Part shown: positions 7,247 through 15,321 of the stretch, piece after piece
Numbering within the stretch: the stretch's first letter is position 1
How the letters are laid out: every line of letters starts with the position of its first letter
NCBI GenBank assembly: GCA_024698885.1
Contig: JAILQQ010000029.1
Span: 1 to 39,102, forward strand
DNA length: 39,102 nucleotides
Direction: 5' to 3'
DNA from: Lachnospiraceae bacterium
Lineage (GTDB): Bacteria > Bacillota > Clostridia > Lachnospirales > Lachnospiraceae
Program-made: the position numbers and the translations under genes
Notes under the pieces: model-generated
What the model was told of the DNA's origin: nothing
Seen by the model: only the letters and a program-made list of their open reading frames with translations
The model's database searches: none

Positions 7247-9715
7247 ATGTATTATTCTGCAATTGGTATATTGGCAGCCATGGTGCTGCTGATCGAAAAC
7301 CAGGATATCTTTCTGAACCGGAATGGTGCGTTTGAGCAGCCTGCATGGCGGGTATACAGGAGATTTCTGCTCACTGTCCTGCTGTATTATGGCACGGATA
7401 TTCTATGGGGTATCTTCGAAAGCCGTAAACTGTCATTCCTGCTTTTTACCGATACCACGCTGTATTTTGCTGCAATGGCGGCAGGTGTTTTTTTCTGGAC
7501 GCAGTATATTGTGATCTATTTGGAGGAGAAAAACCGGTTCGGCCAGATCCTTCTGCTGTCGGGACGTATCCTGGCGGCTGTGGTGACTGCCCTTGTCGTG
7601 ATCAATATTTTTGTTCCGGTGCTTTTTACGGTGGGTGCAGAATGCGTTTATCACGCGTTAGCTTCCCGATATGTGATCCTTGCCGCGCAGATCCTCTTAC
7701 TTCTGATGATCTCGGTCTACGCGCTTGCTTCCGGGATCAGACAGCGCCGGATGAAGGCTTCCGGAGAGAAAACAGGATTGGAAAAATACCGGACGTTATC
7801 TTTCTTCGGACTGATCATGGCGGTCCTTCTGACGGCTCAGCTCTGGTTTCCGTATTTTCCGATCTACGCCGTTGCGTATATGTTAGGAACCTGCCTTCTG
7901 CGCGCGCTTATCGTCGGTGATGAGAAGGAGAAGTACCGGCTTCGTCTGGCAGAATCCGAGAAGGTCATGGTACTGAAGCAGTCGATTACCGCGCTGCTTA
8001 ACAATATGCCCGCTCTGACGTTTTCCAAGGACGCGGAGACCGGTGTTTATATGGCCTGTAATCAGGCGTTTGCGGAATACGCCCATAAACAGAGTCCGGA
8101 GGAGGTGGTCGGTCTCACCGATGTCCAGATCTTTGACGAGGAAACGGCAAAGCATTTCGTCGAGGACGACCGCATGGCCCTGTCCATGGACCAGCCCTAC
8201 TTCTTTTATGAGGACGTGCCGGATGCCGTCGGGAATCAGCGGCAGTTTCAGACGACAAAGCTGAAATATATCGATACATCCGGGCGGCTGTGTACCCTCG
8301 GCATGAGCCAGGATATGACAGATATGGTACGTGTGCAGCGGGAGAACGCTACTACGAAGGAAGCCTATGAAAAGGCCAGGAGCAACAGCGTGATCTATTC
8401 CCATATCGCGCAGACCCTGGTCCGTGGCTACGCAGATCTATTTTATGTAAACCTGGATACCGAGGATTTTGTGGAATATCATACGGAAAATGACCGTGAC
8501 GAGATAACGGAGGTGAGACGGGGCAAACATTTCTTTGATTCCTGTAAAAAAGAGGCCTGTGCGTTTGTCTATCCCGACGACAGGGAGGCCTTTCTGGCGG
8601 CGCTTGACCGGGATAAGCTTCTTGCCACACTGGAAAAGGACAATACCTTTATGATGACGTACCGTCTTCTCATGAAGGACGAGCCGGTCTATGTCAGTAT
8701 GAAGGTTTCGCGCATGGAGGATGATAAACAGGGGATCATCATTGGGGTCACCAATGTGGACGAGCAGATGAAGCAGCAGAAGGCAGCGGAGCGGATGCAG
8801 GAGGAGCGGATCGCTTATGCAAGGATCAATGCGCTGACCGGTGATTTCCTCTGTATTTATGTGGTTGAGCCGGAGGGCGGAAATTACAGGCTGTACAGCG
8901 CAACTGATGGTATTGAAAGCTTCGGGCTCCCGAAAGAGGGAAGTGATTTCTTTGCAGACTCCCGGGAGAACAGTCATGACGTCGTCTTTCCGGACGATCT
9001 GGAACGCTTTCTGGCCGTATTTACAAAGGAAAACGTACTGGAGGAAATCAGGCGCAGCGGCATCTTTGCGATAAGCTACCGCATGGTGATAGACGGCCGG
9101 GTAATCCATACGCAGCTGAAAGCCGCCATGGTGGAGGAAAAGGACAGCTTAAGCCTTGTAGTCGGCGTAAATGATGTCGATGCGCAGGTAAGGCAGGAGG
9201 AGGAATACCGGAATCGTCTCGCGAAGGCGCAGAGCGAAGCTAACATCGATGCCCTGACGGGGGTAAAGAACAAGCACGCGTACCAGGCGGCGGAGAGCCG
9301 GCTGAACCGCCGGATCGAGGGGCGTATGCACGCGAAATTCGCCATTGTGATGTTGGATGTGAACGATCTGAAGAAGATCAATGATACCGAAGGGCATCAG
9401 GCGGGTGATATCTATCTCTGCAGTGCCTGCGACATCATCTGCCAGATCTTCAAACGCAGTCCCGTATTCCGCGTCGGCGGCGATGAGTTTGTTGTGATCG
9501 CCCAGGGCAAGGATTATGAATGTATCGACGAGCTGATCGCCAGAGTGAACGATCACAATGCAGCAGCCGTCGGGGACGGCGGGATCGTGATCGCCTGCGG
9601 CATGGCAAAATTCGACAATGATCCCGCTGTGGCCGCGGTATTTGAACGGGCGGACCAGAACATGTATGAAAACAAGACCCGTCTGAAGGACGACGAGAGC
9701 CGCGGCTTATTTTAA
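7247..9715 (+). CDS. Membrane-bound PAS-GGDEF diguanylate cyclase
   Basis: Predicted to make the second messenger cyclic di-GMP. Of 822 residues, the first ~215 hold about six membrane helices. They are followed by a PAS-like domain (about 240-360, LNNMPALTFSKDAETG...) and two successive PAS-like modules of similar design, each ending in a VGVNDVD or GVTNVD motif. The GGDEF domain (about 660-815) has NIDALTGVKNKHAY, the metal-binding MLDVNDLKKINDTEGHQAGD and the intact active site RVGGDEFVVI. The RxxD product-inhibition site expected five residues before GGDEF is replaced by FKRS, so feedback inhibition may be absent. ATG 7247 is preferred over an upstream start inside the channel gene. The 3' end overlaps pyrI by 9 bp. 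Confidence 0.92.
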   Translation: MYYSAIGILAAMVLLIENQDIFLNRNGAFEQPAWRVYRRFLLTVLLYYGTDILWGIFESRKLSFLLFTDTTLYFAAMAAGVFFWTQYIVIYLEEKNRFGQILLLSGRILAAVVTALVVINIFVPVLFTVGAECVYHALASRYVILAAQILLLLMISVYALASGIRQRRMKASGEKTGLEKYRTLSFFGLIMAVLLTAQLWFPYFPIYAVAYMLGTCLLRALIVGDEKEKYRLRLAESEKVMVLKQSITALLNNMPALTFSKDAETGVYMACNQAFAEYAHKQSPEEVVGLTDVQIFDEETAKHFVEDDRMALSMDQPYFFYEDVPDAVGNQRQFQTTKLKYIDTSGRLCTLGMSQDMTDMVRVQRENATTKEAYEKARSNSVIYSHIAQTLVRGYADLFYVNLDTEDFVEYHTENDRDEITEVRRGKHFFDSCKKEACAFVYPDDREAFLAALDRDKLLATLEKDNTFMMTYRLLMKDEPVYVSMKVSRMEDDKQGIIIGVTNVDEQMKQQKAAERMQEERIAYARINALTGDFLCIYVVEPEGGNYRLYSATDGIESFGLPKEGSDFFADSRENSHDVVFPDDLERFLAVFTKENVLEEIRRSGIFAISYRMVIDGRVIHTQLKAAMVEEKDSLSLVVGVNDVDAQVRQEEEYRNRLAKAQSEANIDALTGVKNKHAYQAAESRLNRRIEGRMHAKFAIVMLDVNDLKKINDTEGHQAGDIYLCSACDIICQIFKRSPVFRVGGDEFVVIAQGKDYECIDELIARVNDHNAAAVGDGGIVIACGMAKFDNDPAVAAVFERADQNMYENKTRLKDDESRGLF

Positions 9716-10147
9716 ACCGCGGCCCGTATACTGTTCTTCACAATACTTGCAGCGATAGATCTCCTTTTCGGGATCCGTCAGCACGAAGATATGCGGAAGC
9801 TCCTGCTCGATCGACGTGATACAGCGGGGGTTTTTGCATTTAATAACATTTGTGATCTTTTCCGGAAGCTTCAAAGCCTTCTTTTCGACGATCTCGCCGT
9901 CCTTGATCACGTTAACCGTGATATTATGGTCGATAAAGCCGAGAATATCCAGATTCAGCATATCAATGTCGCATTCCACCTTCAGGATATCCTTCTTCCG
10001 CATTTTATTACTGCGCGCATTCTTAATGATCGCAACCGTGATATCCTCCAATTGATCCAGCTTCATATCATGATAAAGCTGCAGACTCATTCCGGCCTGG
10101 ATATGGTCCAAAACAAAGCCTTCTTCGATTTTTCCGACGTTGAGCAT
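9707..10147 (-). CDS. pyrI: Aspartate carbamoyltransferase regulatory subunit
   Basis: Regulatory chain of aspartate transcarbamoylase, which binds allosteric nucleotides and contacts the catalytic PyrB trimers through a zinc domain. The 146 residues fit the family. The N-terminal allosteric domain starts MLNVGKIEEGFVLDHI and contains IIKNARSNKMRKKDILKVE. The C-terminal zinc ribbon has CKNPRC followed by CKYC, supplying four cysteine ligands. ATG 10147 is chosen because AGGAGG lies about 8 nt upstream on the minus strand. It follows pyrB by 166 bp, a gap filled with hairpins instead of the close spacing usual for pyrBI. Confidence 0.95.
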   Translation of the reverse strand: MLNVGKIEEGFVLDHIQAGMSLQLYHDMKLDQLEDITVAIIKNARSNKMRKKDILKVECDIDMLNLDILGFIDHNITVNVIKDGEIVEKKALKLPEKITNVIKCKNPRCITSIEQELPHIFVLTDPEKEIYRCKYCEEQYTGRGLK

Positions 10148-10198
10148 CGTATTTTCCTCCTGTGTTATGATACCTTGCGGTTCCGCGCTAGCGGCCGC

Positions 10199-10246
10199 GT
10201 GGAATTTTCCTGAAAATTCCACATGAGAGAATCGCCTTGCGATTCT
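10199..10246. repeat. Two perfect hairpins between pyrB and pyrI
   Basis: A 10-bp stem GTGGAATTTT with AAAATTCCAC (10199-10222, 4-nt loop) is followed by an 8-bp stem AGAATCGC with GCGATTCT (10228-10246, 3-nt loop). Neither has a U-tract in the pyrBI direction. The chained-hairpin style resembles the element at 445-556. Confidence 0.75.
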
Positions 10247-10272
10247 TCCTTGAACCTGTATAGCATGATGGC

Positions 10273-10313
10273 GGGGTCAAAAGGTGCTTTAACCTTTCCG
10301 GATGCGTGATATA
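10273..10313 (-). repeat. Diverged copy of the 4041-4083 repeat, abutting the pyrB stop
   Basis: Read on the minus strand this runs TATATCACGCATCCGGAAAG and then TTAAAGCACCTTTTGACCCC, matching 4041-4083 at most positions with a 2-nt gap. It folds as a hairpin around a CAC loop. The first bases overlap the pyrB stop context (TGATATATCACG), so the repeat begins directly at the gene end and could act as a processing or stabilising structure in the pyrBI mRNA. Confidence 0.75.
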
Positions 10314-11228
10314 TCAGATCAGCTCCAGTAATGTCAGGATCAGTGCCATCCGTACATATACGCCATACTGCACCTGCTCGAAATATTTCGCGCGGGGATC
10401 CGTGTCTACCTCCACGGAGATCTCGTTCACACGCGGCAGGGGATGCAGAACCATCATGTCCTGCTTCGCCAGTGCCATCTTTTCCCGGTTGAGGATATAG
10501 TAATCCTTCAGTCTGACGTAATCCTCCTCGTTAAAGAAACGCTCCCGCTGGACCCTGGTCATGTAGAGGATATCGAGTTTTGGCATGACATCCTCGAGTC
10601 TGCGGACCTCCTCAAAGGGGATATGTCCTCTTTCCAGGACATCCTCCCGAATGTAGCCCGGAATACGGAGCTCTTCCGGCGAAATAAAGATAAAATGCAC
10701 GTTAGCGTACCGCTTCAGTGCTTCGATCAGAGAGTGCACCGTACGGCCGAATTTCAGATCGCCGCAGAGCCCGATGGTCATATCGCTGAACTGTCCCTTC
10801 AGGGCGTGGATCGTCATCAGATCTGTCAGCGTCTGTGTCGGGTGCTGATGGCCGCCGTCCCCGGCGTTGATCACGGGTATCCGGGATTTCTGCGCCGCCA
10901 CCAGAGCCGCGCCCTCCTTGGGATGCCGGATCGCGCAGATATCGGCGTAGCAGGAGATGATCCGTATCGTATCCGATACGCTTTCTCCCTTGGCGGCGGA
11001 AGAGGAGTCGGCAGACGCGAAGCCGAGCACCTGTCCGCCGAGCTTCAGCATCGCGGATTCAAAGCTGAGTCTGGTCCGGGTGCTTGGCTCGTAAAAACAT
11101 GTTGCCAGGATCTTTCCGTCGCACCGGTGTGCATAGCGTTCTTCGTGCAGAAGAATATCATCCGCGAGACGAAACAGATCATCGAGTTCTTCCGTGGAAA
11201 AATCCAACGGGTTCATAAGATGTCGCAT
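10314..11228 (-). CDS. pyrB: Aspartate carbamoyltransferase catalytic subunit
   Basis: Catalyses carbamoyl phosphate + aspartate to N-carbamoylaspartate, the committed step of pyrimidine synthesis. At 304 residues it matches the family. The carbamoyl-phosphate loop [17 protein letters not shown] and the second-domain motifs [33 protein letters not shown] and HPLPRVNEI are all intact. ATG 11228 has AAGGGGG about 8 nt upstream; an in-frame ATG four codons later is less well placed. pyrI follows on the same strand. Nothing in the short upstream region looks like a PyrR site, and the preceding terminator belongs to the nitroreductase gene. Confidence 0.97.
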   Translation of the reverse strand: MRHLMNPLDFSTEELDDLFRLADDILLHEERYAHRCDGKILATCFYEPSTRTRLSFESAMLKLGGQVLGFASADSSSAAKGESVSDTIRIISCYADICAIRHPKEGAALVAAQKSRIPVINAGDGGHQHPTQTLTDLMTIHALKGQFSDMTIGLCGDLKFGRTVHSLIEALKRYANVHFIFISPEELRIPGYIREDVLERGHIPFEEVRRLEDVMPKLDILYMTRVQRERFFNEEDYVRLKDYYILNREKMALAKQDMMVLHPLPRVNEISVEVDTDPRAKYFEQVQYGVYVRMALILTLLELI

Positions 11229-11250
11229 GAGTAGTTCCCCCTTTAGAAAA

Positions 11251-11288
11251 ATCTAAAAAGAACGCTTTCGAAAGATCGAAAGCGTTCT
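11251..11288 (-). terminator. Terminator after the nitroreductase gene
   Basis: A perfect 12-bp stem AGAACGCTTTCG with CGAAAGCGTTCT (11259-11288) is followed on the minus strand by TTTTTAGATTTTT. It separates the nitroreductase gene from pyrB. Confidence 0.85.
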
Positions 11289-11295
11289 GAAAATC

Positions 11296-11835
11296 CTATC
11301 GATATGAAAGTAAATCCGCCACGGCTTTTCTTTTCGGCACCTCGGGCGCCTCCGCGGGATGACCGATGCAGATCAGGTTCACTAACTCCCGATCGGCGGG
11401 TATCTCCAGTACATCGGAAAGGGTATCGTCAAATATACCCATAATAACCGTTCCCAAACCGAATTCGTGCGCCGCGAGACAGAAAGTCTGGGCAGCAATA
11501 CCGGCATCGAACATCTGCCAGGTATCCTTTCTGCTCGTTGTAAAGGAACCGTCTCTTTCATAGCCGCAGCGGCCCTTGATCACCGTAAGCGCGACGATCA
11601 CGGGCGCCGATTCCATAGTCCCCGCGTTATAGGTAAACCCGGTAGTACATTCCTTCGCGATACGGGCCTTTAATGCCGGATCTTCAACGACGATATAACG
11701 GACGATCTGCGTATTCTTCCAGGAGGGAGAAAACGAGGCCGCGTCCACGATCTTTTCAAGCGTCGCATGATCTACCGGTTCATCCGTAAATTTCCGGATA
11801 CTGCGCCTTGTTTTGATACAATCTATTGTTTGCAT
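11296..11835 (-). CDS. Nitroreductase-family FMN oxidoreductase
   Basis: A 179-residue flavoprotein of the nitroreductase superfamily, expected to bind FMN as a dimer and reduce quinones, nitro compounds or similar substrates with NAD(P)H. The N-terminal FMN contact TRRSIRKF, the SPSWKNTQ loop, the central FDAGIAAQTFCLAAHEFGLGTVIMG helix region and the C-terminal LICIGHPAEAPEVPKRK are typical. The physiological substrate cannot be inferred. GAGAGGTG lies just upstream of the ATG, and the gene has its own promoter and terminator, so it is monocistronic. Confidence 0.92.
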   Translation of the reverse strand: MQTIDCIKTRRSIRKFTDEPVDHATLEKIVDAASFSPSWKNTQIVRYIVVEDPALKARIAKECTTGFTYNAGTMESAPVIVALTVIKGRCGYERDGSFTTSRKDTWQMFDAGIAAQTFCLAAHEFGLGTVIMGIFDDTLSDVLEIPADRELVNLICIGHPAEAPEVPKRKAVADLLSYR

Positions 11836-11873
11836 GTTTCACCTCTCTGTGTTCCGAAAAATCAAACAAATAC

Positions 11874-11902
11874 AGTATAGTATATCCTGCTCCGCTTCGC
11901 AA
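11874..11902 (-). promoter_or_regulatory. Promoter of the nitroreductase gene
   Basis: Minus-strand -35 TTGCGA (11897-11902), 17-bp spacer and -10 TATACT (11874-11879). A short inverted repeat CTCCGC/GCGGAG overlaps the -35 region and could be an operator. Confidence 0.6.
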
Positions 11903-12063
11903 GTAAAAAAGAGCGGAGACTGTTTAAAAATAACCCCGCAGGACCTTCAGTATTCAAAAAATATATACACATAATACAAAAAATATCAATAAATCGCCTT
12001 AACAGTGCGAATAATTTTGCAAAGTCATACATGTATATGGTTTTTCTGAATGGCCTGTTTCCC

Positions 12064-12183
12064 TATAATATTGCACAAATACTTCTCTCACCTGAATTAC
12101 TTCTTTCCGGCCGGTTCCGGCTGCCTTCTGTCTGCCGACGGCAGTTCTTTCGGAAAGCCCTCTTCTGAGGTACTTCAGGTGAG
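12064..12183 (+). promoter_or_regulatory. -10 box and inverted-repeat leader of the XRE gene
   Basis: TATAAT at 12064-12069 has no convincing -35. Between it and the gene, 12087-12100 (CTCACCTGAATTAC) and 12170-12183 (GTACTTCAGGTGAG) form an inverted repeat of 14 bp with one mismatch, enclosing a smaller GCTGCC/GGCAG stem. It could be an RNA leader or a split operator. The rest of the 360-bp gap (11836-12195), apart from the nitroreductase promoter, shows nothing I recognise. Confidence 0.45.
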
Positions 12184-12207
12184 GGAAAACTTCGGGTGGC
12201 GTTTAGG

Positions 12208-12564
12208 ATGCAGATCGATTATGAGATAGATTGCCGGGCAGTCGGAAGGCGCCTGCGGGAAGTACGGAAAAGCAAGAAATATACACAGGAAAAGATGGCG
12301 GAAAAGATGGGGATCTACGCGAAATACCTGAGCAGTCTTGAAAGAGGTGTCTCGAAGCCGTCTCTTCCCTTTATTATGAAATTTTCGGAGATCAACGATG
12401 TTTCCCTTGACTATATCTTAAAGGGAGAAGGGAGTTTTCACGGACTCGGGGAACCGGATCCATACGGAACAGGCAGGAATCTTTCGAAGGAGGATCAGAG
12501 TATCTGCCGGGCTGTGATAGAAACACTGACAGAGAAGTTACGGGAAAAAAACGATAGGAATTAA
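12208..12564 (+). CDS. XRE-family helix-turn-helix regulator
   Basis: A small DNA-binding protein, 118 residues from the chosen ATG. The Cro/CI-type HTH occupies about residues 8-65: VGRRLREVRKSKKYTQEKMAEKMG, then YLSSLERGVSKPSLPFIMKFSEI and the closing VSLDYILKG typical of single-domain clostridial regulators. The remaining ~45 residues form a short helical tail. ATG 12208 fits the family start (M-IDY); GTG 12196 upstream is possible and adds four residues. An inverted repeat just upstream may be an autoregulatory site. A hairpin terminator separates it from the folate operon. Confidence 0.85.
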   Translation: MQIDYEIDCRAVGRRLREVRKSKKYTQEKMAEKMGIYAKYLSSLERGVSKPSLPFIMKFSEINDVSLDYILKGEGSFHGLGEPDPYGTGRNLSKEDQSICRAVIETLTEKLREKNDRN

Positions 12565-12568
12565 CAGC

Positions 12569-12602
12569 GCAAACGCCAAAGGTTTTTTACTTTGGCGTTT
12601 GC
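12569..12602 (+). terminator. Hairpin terminator after the XRE gene; related repeat at 27178
   Basis: Perfect 13-bp stem GCAAACGCCAAAG with CTTTGGCGTTTGC, with a T-rich loop. No T tract follows the stem, so termination is uncertain. The same hairpin sequence, little changed, occurs at 27178-27214, so it is a dispersed repeat. Confidence 0.65.
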
Positions 12603-12604
12603 TA

Positions 12605-12633
12605 TTGTAAACCAAATCAAAAGGGTTTATGCT
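12605..12633 (+). promoter_or_regulatory. Possible promoter of the folate operon
   Basis: -35 TTGTAA (12605-12610), 17-bp spacer and TATGCT (12628-12633). Transcription would begin close to the folC ATG at 12640, leaving little or no leader. Confidence 0.4.
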
Positions 12634-12639
12634 AAGCTT

Positions 12640-13929
12640 ATGGATATTCAGAGGACAGAGATCCGGCTGGGACTTGAGCGGATGGAACCGTTAATGGCGG
12701 CGCTTTCCGATCCGCAGGACAGCCTTCGTTTTATTCAGATAGCGGGAACAAACGGAAAAGGATCGGTATCGGCCTTTCTGTCAGAGATCTTAACGCGCAG
12801 CGGTTACAGGACCGGATGCTATACTTCCCCGGCGGTAGAAAATGTCTGCGAACAGTACCTGATCAACGGAAAGCCGGTTTCAGAGGATACGCTTAAGAGG
12901 TGGATGCACCGGATCAGGGCTGTCACCCGGGAAACGGGCTGGGAAAATGCGGAGATGCCAACGGCCTTCGAAACAGAAACGGCTGCTGCATTCTGTATTT
13001 TTAAAGAGGCGGACTGCGATATCGTGGTGCTTGAGACGGGGCTCGGCGGAAGGGACGACGCGACGAATATCGTCCGCTCGACGATCGTGTCTGTTCTGAC
13101 GTCCATAACCCTGGACCATACGGGGTTCTTAGGTAACACGGTCCGGGAGATCGCGTCCGTGAAGGCGGGCATCATCAAACCGGGAGCGGCTGCCGTCAGC
13201 ACGTACCGGAACAGGGAGGTTTCGGATGTGTTTACGGAAAGATGCGAGGAAACGGGTTCCGAGCTGATCTTTACCGAAGAAGTAAAGCCTGCGGATATCC
13301 GCATGGAAGGGGACAGGCAGTTTTTCTCCTATAAGAACTGGGAGCGGATGGAGACCGGCCTCCGCGGAAGGGCGCAGATCGAAAATGCCGCGCTCGTGCT
13401 GGAAACGGTCGGAATTTTGCGAAGCAGGGGCTTTGAACTGCCGGAGCAGAAGGTTCGGGAAGGACTTCTCAAGACGTTTTTGCCCTGCCGCCTGGAAAAA
13501 ATAGCCGATGATCCGCCTGTTTTTCTGGACGGGGCTCATAATGAGGCTGCGGTTTTGCGGCTCAGAGAGTATTTACGGCAGGAAGCTTCTTCTTTTTGGG
13601 ATATTTTTATCGTCGGTATGTTCCGGGACAAGGATTATATGACCGTCTGCCGCCTGATGGCGGGGGAAGCGGAATGGATCATTACGGTGCAGACAGAGGG
13701 GAACAGCCGCGCCCTGGATAAAGAAGTGTTACGGGATACTTTTATCGCATGCGGTGCCCGTGCGGTCTGTGCGGAAAGCCTGCGGGAGGCGGCGGCACTT
13801 GCTTTGAAAAAGGCGCGGGAGGGCGGCCGCAGGGGACGGATCACGGCGTTTGGATCGTTTTCTTTCCTGGCGGCGCTCAGGAAAGAATTGGAATTAAATA
13901 TACAAGGAAATGGCACGGAGAGGAAATGA
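12640..13929 (+). CDS. folC: Folylpolyglutamate synthase/dihydrofolate synthase
   Basis: Mur-ligase-like enzyme that joins glutamate to dihydropteroate and/or extends the polyglutamate tail of folates using ATP. About 429 residues. Signatures: LGLERMEPLMAAL near the N terminus, the P-loop IAGTNGKGSVSAFL, VVLETGLGGRDDATN, TSITLDHTGFLG, and the C-terminal domain motifs FLDGAHNEAA and FIVGMFRDKDY. The start is uncertain: ATG 12640 is the first in-frame ATG after the upstream hairpin and its SD (AAAAGGG) is about 14 nt away; an upstream TTG at 12592 lies within the hairpin. folE begins 1 nt after the stop, so translation is coupled. Confidence 0.92.
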   Translation: MDIQRTEIRLGLERMEPLMAALSDPQDSLRFIQIAGTNGKGSVSAFLSEILTRSGYRTGCYTSPAVENVCEQYLINGKPVSEDTLKRWMHRIRAVTRETGWENAEMPTAFETETAAAFCIFKEADCDIVVLETGLGGRDDATNIVRSTIVSVLTSITLDHTGFLGNTVREIASVKAGIIKPGAAAVSTYRNREVSDVFTERCEETGSELIFTEEVKPADIRMEGDRQFFSYKNWERMETGLRGRAQIENAALVLETVGILRSRGFELPEQKVREGLLKTFLPCRLEKIADDPPVFLDGAHNEAAVLRLREYLRQEASSFWDIFIVGMFRDKDYMTVCRLMAGEAEWIITVQTEGNSRALDKEVLRDTFIACGARAVCAESLREAAALALKKAREGGRRGRITAFGSFSFLAALRKELELNIQGNGTERK

Positions 13930-13930
13930 A

Positions 13931-14488
13931 ATGGATGCGGATAAAATAAAAGAGGGGGTCCGGCTGATCCTTGAGGGGATCGGAGAGGATCCTGAGAGAG
14001 AAGGCCTGGTGGATACGCCGGATCGTATCGCCAGAATGTGTGAGGAGATTTTCGCGGGTCTTTACACTTCGCCGGATCCTCTCCTGCAATGCACCTTTGA
14101 TGGCACTGCCTATGGCCGTGAAATGATCGTTGAAAAGGATATTACCTTTTATTCCGTCTGCGAGCATCATCTGCTGCCGTTTTACGGAACCGCGCATGTG
14201 GCATATATACCGGACGGCCGCGTGGTCGGGATCAGTAAGCTTGCGAGGGTCGTTGACCTTTTGGCAAAGAGACCGCGGCTGCAGGAGGGGCTGACGGCGG
14301 ACATCGCCGATGCGCTGATGCGCTGCTTAAAGCCAAAGGGCGTGATCGTGATGCTCACGGCCGAGCATACCTGTATGACCATGAGAGGCATCAAAAAACC
14401 GGGCACGAAAACCGTTACGTTAGCAAAAAGAGGTATCTGCAGCGGGGAGCCTTCCCTGCAGGAAGAATTCTTCAGACTGATCGGATGA
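13931..14488 (+). CDS. folE: GTP cyclohydrolase I
   Basis: Converts GTP to 7,8-dihydroneopterin triphosphate, the first step of folate synthesis. The 185 residues match type IA enzymes. Zinc-site residues are visible in SVCEHHLLPFYGTAHVAYIP and the later AEHTCMTMRGIKKPG; VGISKLARVVDLLAKRPRLQE is the conserved core that forms the decamer interface. GGAGAGGA lies 7-8 nt upstream of ATG 13931. It sits in a tight folate operon, with a 1-nt gap to folC and 4 nt to folP. Confidence 0.97.
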   Translation: MDADKIKEGVRLILEGIGEDPEREGLVDTPDRIARMCEEIFAGLYTSPDPLLQCTFDGTAYGREMIVEKDITFYSVCEHHLLPFYGTAHVAYIPDGRVVGISKLARVVDLLAKRPRLQEGLTADIADALMRCLKPKGVIVMLTAEHTCMTMRGIKKPGTKTVTLAKRGICSGEPSLQEEFFRLIG

Positions 14489-14492
14489 AGGA

Positions 14493-15308
14493 ATGAAAAT
14501 CGGCAACAGAATCTTTGATGAAAATAAAACCTATATCATGGGCATTTTAAATGTCACGCCGGATTCCTTTTATGACGGCGGGCGTTTTGTGAAGCGGGAG
14601 GCGTTTATCAGACAGGCGGAGACCATGGCAGAGCAGGGCGCGGATATCATTGATATCGGCGGGGAGTCGACAAGACCCGGCTATACGGAGACAGGGGAAG
14701 CAGAAGAGCTTTCCCGGGTACTGCCCGCGGTGGAGGAGATCCGGAAACGGCTTGATATCCCGATCTCCGTTGATACGGTAAAGCCGAAGGTGGCGGAGGA
14801 GGCCCTGAAGGCCGGCGCTTCCATGATCAATGATACGAGCAGCCTGAAGGACCCGGGGCTTTCTGCCGTGATCGCGGAAAGCGGCGTTCCGGTATGTCTC
14901 ATGCATAACCGCAGGGAGCCGGTAACAGACGAGGGGACAGCGTATCTGAAAGGGTTTACGGGAGAGCTTCAGGACCTGCTTATGAGAGCGCAGGATGCCG
15001 GGATCAGACGGGAACAGATCATTCTGGATCCGGGCATCGGCTTTGCCAAGACTCAGGAACAGAACCTGACGCTCTTAGCGAATCCCGATATTTTAAGCGC
15101 GTTTTCGCTGCCGTTACTTCTCGGGGCTTCCCGAAAATCCGTCATCGATCATGTCTTAAGGCTTCCGGTAGAGGAACGGCTCGAGGGAACGCTTGCGGTC
15201 AGCGCCTTAGCGGCGCTTTCCGGCTATATGTTTGTCCGGGTTCATGATGTTAAGGAGAACAGAAGAGTGATCGATATGATCGCGGGGATCAGAGCTTTTA
15301 AGGTATAG
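14493..15308 (+). CDS. folP: Dihydropteroate synthase
   Basis: Condenses 6-hydroxymethyl-dihydropterin pyrophosphate with p-aminobenzoate; this is the sulfonamide target. The TIM-barrel enzyme of 271 residues shows all usual loops: MGILNVTPDSFYDGG, DIIDIGGESTRPGY, SVDTVKP, MINDTSSLKDP, VCLMHNR, LDPGIGFAKTQEQN, LLGASRKS and the closing VRVHDVKEN. None of the loops looks disrupted. It begins 4 nt after folE, and folBK follows with a good ribosome binding site. Confidence 0.97.
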   Translation: MKIGNRIFDENKTYIMGILNVTPDSFYDGGRFVKREAFIRQAETMAEQGADIIDIGGESTRPGYTETGEAEELSRVLPAVEEIRKRLDIPISVDTVKPKVAEEALKAGASMINDTSSLKDPGLSAVIAESGVPVCLMHNRREPVTDEGTAYLKGFTGELQDLLMRAQDAGIRREQIILDPGIGFAKTQEQNLTLLANPDILSAFSLPLLLGASRKSVIDHVLRLPVEERLEGTLAVSALAALSGYMFVRVHDVKENRRVIDMIAGIRAFKV

Positions 15309-15321
15309 AGGAGGGATGAAT

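Noticed and set aside
9697-9726. GC-rich inverted repeat (CCGCGG) at the cyclase/pyrI overlap as a bidirectional terminator
   Set aside because: Short stem with a mismatch and no T tract in either direction, and it lies within the coding ends of both genes.
10443-11234. Plus-strand ORF of 263 codons
   Set aside because: Antisense to pyrB, whose motifs are complete; no start signal.
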